This document shows, in pieces, positions 55,383-63,600 of a stretch of 64,000 nucleotides of DNA. The notes under the pieces are model-generated. The model did not search any database. It was not told the origin of the DNA and worked only from the letters and a program-made list of their open reading frames with translations. Origin of the DNA: Allobaileyella intestinalis (GTDB lineage Bacteria > Bacillota > Clostridia > Peptostreptococcales > Anaerovoracaceae); contig NZ_VUNB01000006.1 of assembly GCF_009695865.1 (NCBI RefSeq), forward strand, positions 1 through 64,000, written 5' to 3'. The translations under genes were made by a program, and so were the position numbers. Within the stretch, counting starts at the first letter, position 1. The number at the start of each line of letters is the position of its first letter.

Positions 55383-55667
55383 ATGAAATACGGAGATAAG
55401 ATAATCAGAGTTGAGGGCGTAATCGTGGAGGTTCACGATGGATGCATAGGAATCGATCTTAAAGGTCGCCTGGGTTATCTGGAAGTTCCTCTGAGGATGG
55501 TCATCAGCGATTATCCTTTCGAAGTTGGACAGACGGTGGCCTGGAACATGAGTTTCATCGAACAGGAAGGACCGGAAGTCGACGAAAAGTATGTTAGCAG
55601 ACTGAACATTTACACCCAGAGACGCAGAGATATAGCTGCAAAGAAAGAAAACAAAGAGGAGGATTAA
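55383..55667 (+). CDS. Small protein conserved between prdA and prdB
   Basis: A 94-residue protein that I connect to the small CBO2463/CBO2479-type proteins found in prd clusters. It looks like a compact beta-rich domain (VEGVIVEVHDGCIGIDLKGR; YLEVPLRMVISDYPFEVGQ) with a charged C-terminal tail. The stop and the prdB start are one base apart, so it is probably made with PrdB. Function unknown; an assembly or electron-transfer helper is conceivable. Confidence 0.78.
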   Translation: MKYGDKIIRVEGVIVEVHDGCIGIDLKGRLGYLEVPLRMVISDYPFEVGQTVAWNMSFIEQEGPEVDEKYVSRLNIYTQRRRDIAAKKENKEED

Positions 55668-55668
55668 A

Positions 55669-56394
55669 ATGAGTTTGACAGTTGTTAAAGGACTGCAATC
55701 TGAAATCTTCGTTCCTGTTACACCGAAGTCAATCTTCACTCCTTGCACAAAGCCACTGAAAGAGATGACTATCGCACTGGCAACAGCAGCAGGAGTACAC
55801 CGTAAGGATGACAAGAGGTTCAACCTGGCCGGAGACTTCACTTGGAGAAAGATTCCAGATGAAACACCAGAAGATATGCTGATGGTATCCCACGGTGGTT
55901 ATGATAACTCCGATGTAAACAAGGACATCAACTGCATGTTCCCTATCACAAGACTTCACGAGCTCGCTAAGGAAGGATTCATTGGCGGAACTGCTCCTAC
56001 CCACGTTGGATTCATGGGCGGCGGCGGAAACATCGAGAAGTTCACTCATGAGACTGGTCCGGCTATCGCTAAGCTGCTGAAGTCAGAAAACGTAGACGGT
56101 GTTCTCATGACCGCTGGATGAGGAACTTGCCACCGCTCTGCAACAATCGTGCAGAGAGCAATTGAGGAGATCGGAATCCCTACAGTAATCATCGCAGCAC
56201 TTCCACCAGTAGTAAGACAGGCAGGTACTCCACGTGCCGTTGCTCCACTGGTACCAATGGGAGCTAACGCTGGTGAGCCACACAACGTTGAGATGCAGAC
56301 TGGCATCGTAAAGGGCGCTCTGCAGGCACTCGAGGATATCGAGACACCTGGTAAGATCGTTCCTCTGCCATTCGAGTATCACGCAATGATCTAA
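55669..56394 (+). CDS. prdB: D-proline reductase subunit PrdB, selenoprotein
   Basis: Selenocysteine subunit of D-proline reductase, which attacks the ring with the PrdA pyruvoyl. The frame is interrupted once by TGA at 56119-56121 (residue 151) in the context A-G-U-G-T-C-H-R, and then continues for 90 codons to the true stop at 56392-56394. The full product is 241 residues, the family length. A hairpin CTCTGCA/TGCAGAG (56136-56156) begins 14 nt after the TGA and is the likely SECIS. Reading the TGA as stop would give a 150-residue fragment without the active site. Confidence 0.95.
56136..56156 (+). promoter_or_regulatory. Probable bacterial SECIS element in prdB
   Basis: Perfect seven-pair stem with a seven-base loop (ACAATCG), 14 nt downstream of the selenocysteine TGA; the distance is as expected for SelB recognition. 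Confidence 0.75.
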
Positions 56395-56459
56395 TTAGTA
56401 TAAGAGTTCTTGTACTGTTAGAATTGGCCGTTGAGACTCACGGAATAAATGATCTCATA

Positions 56460-56492
56460 ATGCGTCCCGGTTTATCCGGGGCGCATTTTTAG
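56460..56492 (+). terminator. Terminator after prdB
   Basis: ATGCGTCCCGG (56460-56470) with CCGGGGCGCAT (56476-56486), one wobble, followed by TTTTTA. Confidence 0.9.
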
Positions 56493-56820
56493 TGTGTAAT
56501 AATATCGAAGTAATTGAATATTATTCAATCTGCGAAAAAGATATGGGCAAGAAAAATATAAAACAAGGTATCAGCAAAATTTTGACAATCCCGTTCAAAT
56601 CCTTGAAATTTCAAGGAAAACACCTGCTTTAAACGGTTGAAAAAATCCTGTGATAATGTATAATCAAATTATATTTATATTCTTGTTTATGCCTTTGAAC
56701 ATGGAATTTTGCTTCGGGAATTTCATGTTTAGGGAAACTGGACTGCGGTTTAGTCAGGTAGAACAACCCGTGTTCAGTAATTGATAACACATTTATATGA
56801 GAAATTTGAGAGGTCAGCTT
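56493..56820 (+). promoter_or_regulatory. prdD upstream region with palindromes and promoter
   Basis: Contains two perfect palindromes, ATTGAATA-T-TATTCAAT (56513-56529) and TCCTTGAAATTTCAAGGA (56600-56617), followed by a promoter TTGAAA (56637-56642), 16 bp, TATAAT (56659-56664). The leader of about 155 nt has an inverted repeat AACATGGAATT/AATTTCATGTT (about 56698-56733). Confidence 0.7.
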
Positions 56821-57582
56821 ATGAGTGAAATCGATCTCAGAAGGCTCGTTATCAAGGCCTTCCATATGAACGAAGTGAAGATGGGCGATACTTGCGATGT
56901 AAAGATGAACGGACAGTTCACAGTGTCAAAAGATATTATCCCAGGCCTGCTGGAGAAGTATGACGAAATCGAGAATATCGATATCAATCTTATCGCTCCG
57001 GGGGATCACGACAGATATACCAATACGATAATGGATATAATTCCTATTTCCACAAAGGTACTGGGCAAGTGCGGCGAGGGAATTACCCATACTATTACCG
57101 GTGTGTACGTAATGCTTACAGGCGTTGATACCGAAGGAAAACAGGCTCATGAATTCGGCTCATCCGAAGGCAATCTGAAGGATATGCTGAGGCTGAACAA
57201 GGCAGGAACTCCAGGAGACCATGACTATATCATTTCCTTTGACGTTCTTTTCAAGAAAGGTCAGGGCCAGGAGCGTAAGGGCTGTCTGGAAGCCCATTCA
57301 GCCTGTGATGAGTTCATTCAGGTCTACAGAGATAAACTCAAGAAGTTCGATGGCAATAAATGCACTGAAAGACATGAGTATCATGACACTGTAAGGCCAG
57401 GACAGAAGAAAGTCCTCATCATCCGTCAGGTTGCAGGACAGGGAGCAATGTACGATACATGGATGTTCCCTAAGGAACCATCTGGCGTAGAAGGTGGCAA
57501 ATCTATTATTGAAATGGGAAATGTGCCGATCATGCTCACACCTAATGAATACAGAGACGGCGCTATCCGTTCAATGCAGTAA
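56821..57582 (+). CDS. prdD: PrdD, PrdA-like protein (N-terminal/core half)
   Basis: A 253-residue homologue of the PrdA core before the cleavage site. It shares EFGSSEG, the RPGQKKVLIIRQVAGQGAMYD region (PrdA: RPGKKKVVVIKEIMGQGAMHD) and MGNVPIMLTPNEYRDGAIRSMQ, and stops at the point that precedes the Thr-Cys bond in PrdA. The N-terminal PrdA domain and linker are absent. The start is ATG 56821, after AGAGGTCAG; an in-frame upstream ATG at 56797 lacks a site. prd clusters of clostridia carry prdD and prdE; their role is not established. Confidence 0.88.
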   Translation: MSEIDLRRLVIKAFHMNEVKMGDTCDVKMNGQFTVSKDIIPGLLEKYDEIENIDINLIAPGDHDRYTNTIMDIIPISTKVLGKCGEGITHTITGVYVMLTGVDTEGKQAHEFGSSEGNLKDMLRLNKAGTPGDHDYIISFDVLFKKGQGQERKGCLEAHSACDEFIQVYRDKLKKFDGNKCTERHEYHDTVRPGQKKVLIIRQVAGQGAMYDTWMFPKEPSGVEGGKSIIEMGNVPIMLTPNEYRDGAIRSMQ

Positions 57583-57593
57583 GGAGGCAGATT

Positions 57594-58079
57594 ATGGGAA
57601 TTGGTCCATCTACAAAAGAAACAAGTCTCCATCACTTCAGAGACCCTCTTGTTGAAATAGTCGGAAACGATACAGGCGTGGATCTGATGGGAGTTCTGGT
57701 ATTCGGAACTGCCGACGATAACGTGGACAAAATCAGAAACAGCATGATGGCTGCAAAGATTGCTGAATGTATGAGAGCTGACGGTGTCATCGTAAGTTCC
57801 GACGGCTGGGGCAACAGTGACGTAGACTATGTAAACTGCATTCAGGAGCTGGGCGAAAGAGGCATCCCGATGAGTGGATTGAACTTCAGTGGTTCCATGG
57901 CTCAGTTCGTTACAGAGTCTGAATATATTGGAAAAAATATCATCGATATTTGCAAGAATCCGGAAGGCGTGGAATCAAACATCGTTGGAGAGAATAACAT
58001 GTCTCCTGAAGATGTTAAGAAGGCCCTTGTACAGCTCAAAATAAAGATGAAAGAAAAAGAAATCAAAGGCCATCTGTAA
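57594..58079 (+). CDS. prdE: PrdE, PrdA-like protein (C-terminal half)
   Basis: A 161-residue homologue of the PrdA C-terminal subunit. It begins MGIGPSTKETSLHHFRDPLV, which aligns with CIGPASKEMSRHYWREPLV of PrdA starting exactly at the pyruvoyl cysteine, with Met in place of that cysteine. It is therefore made separately and cannot form the pyruvoyl group at this site. It follows prdD by 11 nt with AAGGAGG. Role unknown, possibly a structural or regulatory PrdA-like pair. Confidence 0.88.
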   Translation: MGIGPSTKETSLHHFRDPLVEIVGNDTGVDLMGVLVFGTADDNVDKIRNSMMAAKIAECMRADGVIVSSDGWGNSDVDYVNCIQELGERGIPMSGLNFSGSMAQFVTESEYIGKNIIDICKNPEGVESNIVGENNMSPEDVKKALVQLKIKMKEKEIKGHL

Positions 58080-58367
58080 AAGGTAGGAATTGTGACATTG
58101 TGAAATAATTGCTCTCTTATGACGGGCCATTAATACCGGAATTCCGTTTCTAACAGGAGTTAAAAGCTTATACAGGTAATCCTTCAGGCATCCCTGGCTC
58201 AGGGGTGCCTTAGCTGTATTTGAAGATATAGCACCATTAGACAGGCTGTGGCATAATAAAGAACAGACAATGATACAACACAAACACAGAAAACAGTAAA
58301 ACGGCAGAATCGAAGACCGGGAATACTTGAAATAATTCTTTTGCAAAGGACAAGACGAGGGGTTCAG
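58080..58367 (+). other. Intergenic with a weak terminator-like hairpin
   Basis: AGGCATCCCT/AGGGGTGCCT (about 58186-58210) is a stable stem without a proper T-run, which may end prdDE transcription. No promoter for the next gene stands out and no other gene is seen. Confidence 0.45.
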
Positions 58368-58988
58368 ATGAGAAATCCAAACAGACAGGCAGAAAAAAGA
58401 AGAGCACTGGACAAGGAACAGGAGAAATCAGACACTCTGATAGTATATGATTCCAAACACGGTTCAACAGAACAATATGCCAAATGGCTGGCTGATATCC
58501 TGGATTGTGATGCCATGCCATATGTAAAGAACAAGCTGGGAATAATGTCGGTTTACCAGAACATCATCTACGGAGGGTGGATACAGGCCTCTGATATAAC
58601 AGGCCTTAACCTGGTATTGAACAACTACAATAATTTCAATCTGGGAGGTAAGAACCTTTACGTTTTCAGCACAGGCCTTGGAGACTACTCTGATGAGTCC
58701 TATGTAAAACTCCTGAGAGAATACAATTACATTGATAAACTCCCGGAGGACCATTATTATCCTCTTCCAGGACGATTTAACCGTGATAAATTAAACATGA
58801 GTGGCAGGGCCATGTTGAAGGCCTATGGGGATAAGGTCTTTGACGGCCTTTCAGATCATCAGAGAGAGCTTATAAAGACCAGAATGGATGAAGGCTATGA
58901 CGGAGTGCAAATTGAAGCTCTGAAGCCTCTTGTAGATGAGATATGCCGCCTTAGGGCCATGGTTATGGAAACTGGAATGTCGCGATAG
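58368..58988 (+). CDS. Flavodoxin-domain protein
   Basis: A 206-residue protein with a flavodoxin-like fold. After a charged N-terminal stretch, LIVYDSKHGSTEQYAKWLAD holds the FMN phosphate-binding loop (SKHGSTEQ), and GGWIQASDITG and YVFSTGLGDYS fit the other flavin-contacting loops. Members of this group (menaquinone-dependent protoporphyrinogen oxidase-like) often act in anaerobic redox reactions. The start ATG 58368 follows GAGGGG. Being beside prdE, a link to electron supply for proline reductase is possible but only suggested by position. Confidence 0.8.
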   Translation: MRNPNRQAEKRRALDKEQEKSDTLIVYDSKHGSTEQYAKWLADILDCDAMPYVKNKLGIMSVYQNIIYGGWIQASDITGLNLVLNNYNNFNLGGKNLYVFSTGLGDYSDESYVKLLREYNYIDKLPEDHYYPLPGRFNRDKLNMSGRAMLKAYGDKVFDGLSDHQRELIKTRMDEGYDGVQIEALKPLVDEICRLRAMVMETGMSR

Positions 58989-59116
58989 AGGGGAGTGTTG
59001 TACTGATAATAGAGTTACCATCAAAAGTACAACATTGGTGACCTGTTGATTTCTTTAAGGGTTCTCTAAAGGAACTTTCATCAGCTCTTCAAGAGCAGTA
59101 TTCGAATACAGACAAG

Positions 59117-59155
59117 AAAAAAGCTGCCGCATTCATATGATGCGGCAGCTTTTGT
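59117..59155. terminator. Bidirectional terminator
   Basis: A-rich sequence, GCTGCCGCAT paired with ATGCGGCAGC, then TTTTG: ends the flavodoxin gene on plus and the permease gene on minus. Confidence 0.88.
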
Positions 59156-59193
59156 ATTCGTATTCAAAATCGAATAACTGCGGAATACTTCGA

Positions 59194-60105
59194 CTAGTGA
59201 AGAGTTCCCTTTGGAGTCTTTCTACCATCTCTGAAGAACATGATAGCTGTGAAGATTACTACAACAGTTACAATCCATGTCAGTACTCCGATAGGCAGGC
59301 TCTTTACGAGGAAGTATGCAAGGAGTACACCGATAACTCCGAATACACCCTGGCAAACAACGGCAACCATGTCGAATCTGTTCTCCTTAACGAACTTTGG
59401 AGAGTTACCAAAGGCCATCAGGTAAGCGCAGGATCCCATCATGATTGGGAATGCAGCCTGTACGTTCATGCCCAGAACGGATACCAGAGCCAGGCAAGGA
59501 GCATAGAGTCCGCAGCCAAGATCCATCAGTGCGCCAAGGAAGAAGTTAACAACGATACCGATGATCAGCTTAGCGCCTCTCAGCTCAAGAGCAGATCCTG
59601 TTGTACCGAAAGGTCCAACTCCCAGTGATCTCAGGGCCATGATGACACCGAGGATGAACAGGCCGATGCCCATTCCGAGACGAACTGTTCTCAGGTCCCA
59701 CTTAGTAACGAAGGAATCTCCAACGAAAGCTCCGACAGTAGCAGCTACCAGCATTGAGATAAGAGTAAGTGCGTCTACCTCTACCAGTCCGAAGAACAGG
59801 AATGCCTCCATCAGTACAGGGAAGGTATCTCCAACGTTCAGAGTACCAGGAATGTTGATGTCCTCAACAGACTTCTTAAGCTTGAAAGCTGAAGAAGATC
59901 CAGCATATGATCCGATTCCCAGTGTGTCGAAGAAGTTAGCAATGAGACCTACTCCAGCGTTCCACTTGAAGTGTTTCATTTCCTTCTCCCACTCTGCCTG
60001 GCCTTCCGGAGTTGCTTTATTCTTCTTAATCTGTCTGAATACAATAACAAATTCAAATATGAAGCCGATTACACAAAGGGCCTTCAGAATTACTTCTGCA
60101 TTCAT
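59194..60105 (-). CDS. TauE/SafE-family membrane permease
   Basis: A 303-residue membrane protein of the TauE/SafE (sulfite exporter, DUF81) group with about eight hydrophobic segments. The conserved start GLIANFFDTLGIGSYAGSSS and the repeated GIVVNFFLGALMDLGCGLYAP show the two-fold internal repeat of the family. The family moves small anions or organic acids; the substrate cannot be read from sequence. Start ATG 60105 follows CCTGGAGGTT; the frame is open upstream to 60213 without a ribosome site. It is monocistronic; an export role for a Stickland product is speculative. Confidence 0.86.
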   Translation of the reverse strand: MNAEVILKALCVIGFIFEFVIVFRQIKKNKATPEGQAEWEKEMKHFKWNAGVGLIANFFDTLGIGSYAGSSSAFKLKKSVEDINIPGTLNVGDTFPVLMEAFLFFGLVEVDALTLISMLVAATVGAFVGDSFVTKWDLRTVRLGMGIGLFILGVIMALRSLGVGPFGTTGSALELRGAKLIIGIVVNFFLGALMDLGCGLYAPCLALVSVLGMNVQAAFPIMMGSCAYLMAFGNSPKFVKENRFDMVAVVCQGVFGVIGVLLAYFLVKSLPIGVLTWIVTVVVIFTAIMFFRDGRKTPKGTLH

Positions 60106-60147
60106 AGTATAACCTCCAGGTGTTGATATAAAAGAATGATTGCGAGA

Positions 60148-60178
60148 AGGAGAGAACCCCCGAACCTCTCCTTCAGAT
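60148..60178 (-). promoter_or_regulatory. Hairpin in the leader of the permease gene
   Basis: AAGGAGAG (minus-strand reading) pairs with CTCTCCTT around a 12-base loop, about 45 nt before the start. No T-run follows. Confidence 0.4.
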
Positions 60179-60213
60179 AAGGGAATTATATCAATTTGTT
60201 CATTTCTTGTCAA

Positions 60214-60598
60214 ACAAATATGGTGAATTTATGAACAAATACGTATATTATACATTCCGAAGAGAAAATGAATGAACACCAGTGATTGCAATGCCTGCAG
60301 AAAATACAAAATAAGTATCGGTCACATATAATCCATGGTTTTAACACAAAAGAATGAATATTAAGGTTGTTGGATAACACAATTGCCAAAATAACAGACA
60401 GCCTCAGAGCAAAAGGAAAGTGTCACACCTTGATTTTTTTGGTCCTGTTACGTCTGTGATAGGGTAAATTTTTTGTGTGACTCTTGCGACACAGCGAGAT
60501 TTTCAATCAATGAAATCCCGTGGTAAATAGCACCCTGGATTTCCTCAAAACCGAGATCTTCCCATTCCACAAACTTGAATTTTTCACTAATCCCTCAT
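60214..60598. other. Intergenic, no gene recognised
   Basis: AT-rich, with GTGTCACAC near 60420 and GTGTGAC near 60474 as imperfect inverted repeats, and no frame with a ribosome site. It should hold the permease promoter on minus. Confidence 0.5.
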
Positions 60599-60627
60599 TT
60601 GCTTACTGTCTCCTATGCTAGTAAAAT
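60599..60627 (+). promoter_or_regulatory. dnaE promoter
   Basis: TTGCTT (60599-60604), a 17-bp spacer, and TAAAAT (60622-60627). A GC-rich near-palindrome GGCCGGGGCCCGGCC follows at about 60652-60666. Confidence 0.65.
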
Positions 60628-60699
60628 TAGACCGAATAGATTCGTGCTGACGGCCGGGGCCCGGCCTCTGATTCATATTTTTCCAGGAGATAGATATAA

Positions 60700-63600
60700 A
60701 TGGCGTTTACACACCTTCACGTACATACTGAATACAGCCTGCTGGACGGCATGACCCGGATAAGTCAGGCTCCTGAATATGCCAAATCCATGGGCATGAA
60801 TGCGCTGGCAATCACAGACCATGGAGTTATGTTTGGTGTGGTTGATTTTTACAAGGCGTGCAAGGCCGCTGGAATCAGGCCGGTAATAGGATGTGAGGTT
60901 TATACTGCCCCCCGGACCATGTATATGAAAGATCCGGAGAAGGACAGGCACAACGGACATCTGATTCTTCTGGCAGAGAACCAGAAGGGGTACAGCAATC
61001 TGGTGAAGATTGACTCCGAAGCTTTTATGGACGGGTTTTATTTTAAGCCCCGGGTGGACAAGGAGCTTTTGCGGAAGTACAGCGAAGGCATAATCTGCCT
61101 TTCCGGTTGCCTGGCAGGAAATGTTCAGCACAGGCTTGTGATTGGAGATTACGACGGGGCCAAGAAGGAAGCCCTGGAGCTCAGGGAGATTTTCGGGGAA
61201 AATAATTTTTTCCTTGAAGTTCAGGATCACGGCCTGCGGGAAGACAAGGTGGTAATTCAGGGGCTGATGAAGCTGTCAGAGGAAACGGGAATTCCTCTTG
61301 TTGCCACTAACGATGCCCACTATATGAAGAAAGAAGATGCTAAGGCTCACGACGTGCTGCTGGCAATTCAGACTGCTACTACCCTGGATGACGAGAAACG
61401 GCTGCGCTTCGAAACCCCGGAATTCTATCTGAAGTCAGAAGAGGAAATGAGGGAACTTTTTTCATATATTCCTGAAGCTTGTGACAATACCCAGAAAATA
61501 GCCGATCGCTGCAATGTGGAATTTACCTTTGGCCAGTATCATCTGCCGGAATACCTTCCGCCGGAAGGGCTGACAACTACAGAATATCTGGATGAGCTGT
61601 GCCTTCAGGGTCTGGAAATGAGATACGGCAAGGAAGCCCTGGATCCGGAAAGCCGGTACAGGAAGAGGCTGGACAGGGAGCTGAACGTAATAAAATCCAT
61701 GGGTTACGTAGAATACTTCCTTATAGTATGGGATTTTATTCACTACGCCAAGAGCCACGGCATTCCGGTGGGGCCGGGGAGAGGTTCGGCGGCAGGAAGT
61801 ATAGTGGCCTATTCCCTGGACATTACGGAGATCGATCCTCTGAAATACAATCTGATTTTTGAGAGATTCCTGAATCCGGAGAGGGTGAGCATGCCTGATA
61901 TCGACGTGGATTTCTGCATCGAGCGGAGGCAGGAGGTCATTGATTACGTTGTAAGAAAATACGGTAAAGACAAAGTTTCCCAGATAATAACCTTCGGAAC
62001 ACTGAAGGCCAAGGCCGTGGTCCGGGATGTGGCAAGAGCTTTGAACGCCACCTACGCTGAGGGAGATGCCATTGCCAAGGCCATTCCGGCTGATTTGAAC
62101 ATGACCATAGCCAAGGCCCTGGACTTAAACCCGGAGCTTAAGGAGAAATACGAAAAGGACGACAGGGTCAGGGAGATCCTGGACATGTCAATGGCTCTGG
62201 AAGGCCTGCCAAGGCATGCTTCTACCCACGCTGCAGGTGTAGTAATATCCAAGCTCCCTCTGGACGAGTACGTTCCTATTTATGTATCTGACAAAGGACC
62301 GGCTACCCAGTTCAACATGACCACCATTGAGGAACTGGGGCTGCTTAAAATGGATTTTCTGGGGCTAAGGAACCTTACAGTTATCCGCAATGCTCTTGAC
62401 ATGATAGAAGCCGGCACTGGAGAGAAGATCGATTTTACAAAAATGGAGTACGATGATCCGGAGGTTTACGCCATGATAGCTGCTGGAAACACCCAGGGGG
62501 TTTTTCAGCTGGAAAGCGGGGGAATGACGGAGTTCATGAAAAATCTGAAACCATCCTGCTTCGAAGACATTGTGGCCGGCATCGCCCTCTACAGACCGGG
62601 CCCTATGGATTCCATTCCGAGATACATAGACAACAAGAAGCACCCGGAGAAGATTTCTTATGTTGATCCTCATCTGGCCCACATTCTGGACGTTACTTAC
62701 GGATGCATAATATACCAGGAGCAGGTAATGCAGATCGTCCGGGATCTGGGAGGATATTCTTTTGGCAGATCAGACCTGGTGCGCCGGGCAATGTCAAAGA
62801 AAAAAATGAAGGTTATGCTGGAGGAGAAGGAATACTTCATCCACGGCAAGAAGGATGAGAATGGCAATGTGGAGATTGAAGGATGTATTGCCAGGGGAAT
62901 TCCTGAAGAAGCTGCTGAAAAAATCTTCCAGGACATGATCAGCTTCGCTCAGTACGCTTTTAACAAATCCCACGCCGCAGCCTATGCGGTGGTCAGCTAC
63001 GAAACGGCCTGGCTGAAATACCACTATCCTGTAGAGTTCATGGCAGCCCTTCTCAGCTCCATGATGGGGGATGTGAACCACACCCAGGCGTATATAAGAA
63101 ACTGCGCCGAAATGAATATCAAGGTTCTTCCTCCTTCGGTAATGAGCAGTCAGGAAAAATTCAGCGTAGAGGATGGACAGATCCGGTTCGGCCTGAAAGG
63201 TGTGAAGCACGTAGGAGTTGGAGTAGTAAATGCCATAATTGAAGGCAGGAAGAATTTCAACGATACTCCGGAGAACATCTACGAATTCCTGGAGGCTCTG
63301 GATGCTTCCCAGCTGAACAAGAAGGCTGTGGAGAATCTCATCAAGGCAGGAGCTTTTGACTGCATTGACACTAACAGGGCCATGCTCCTTACGGTTTGCG
63401 AGGACGCAGTGCAGACTGCCCAGCGAAGGTCAAAGGCGGCAGGAAGCAGCCAGCTGTCTTTCTTCCAGATGGACGAGACAGTAATGGAGCAGGTTAGAGT
63501 CCACAAAAACATGCCGAAAATAGCACCTTTTTCCCTGAGACAGACTCTTTCCCTGGAAAAGGAGGTTCTGGGAGTTTATTTGTCCGGCCACCCTCTTGAC

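Noticed and set aside
56119-56121. TGA as a nonsense mutation making prdB a pseudogene
   Set aside because: The residue context, the conserved length after read-through, the downstream hairpin and the knowledge that PrdB is a selenoprotein explain it better.
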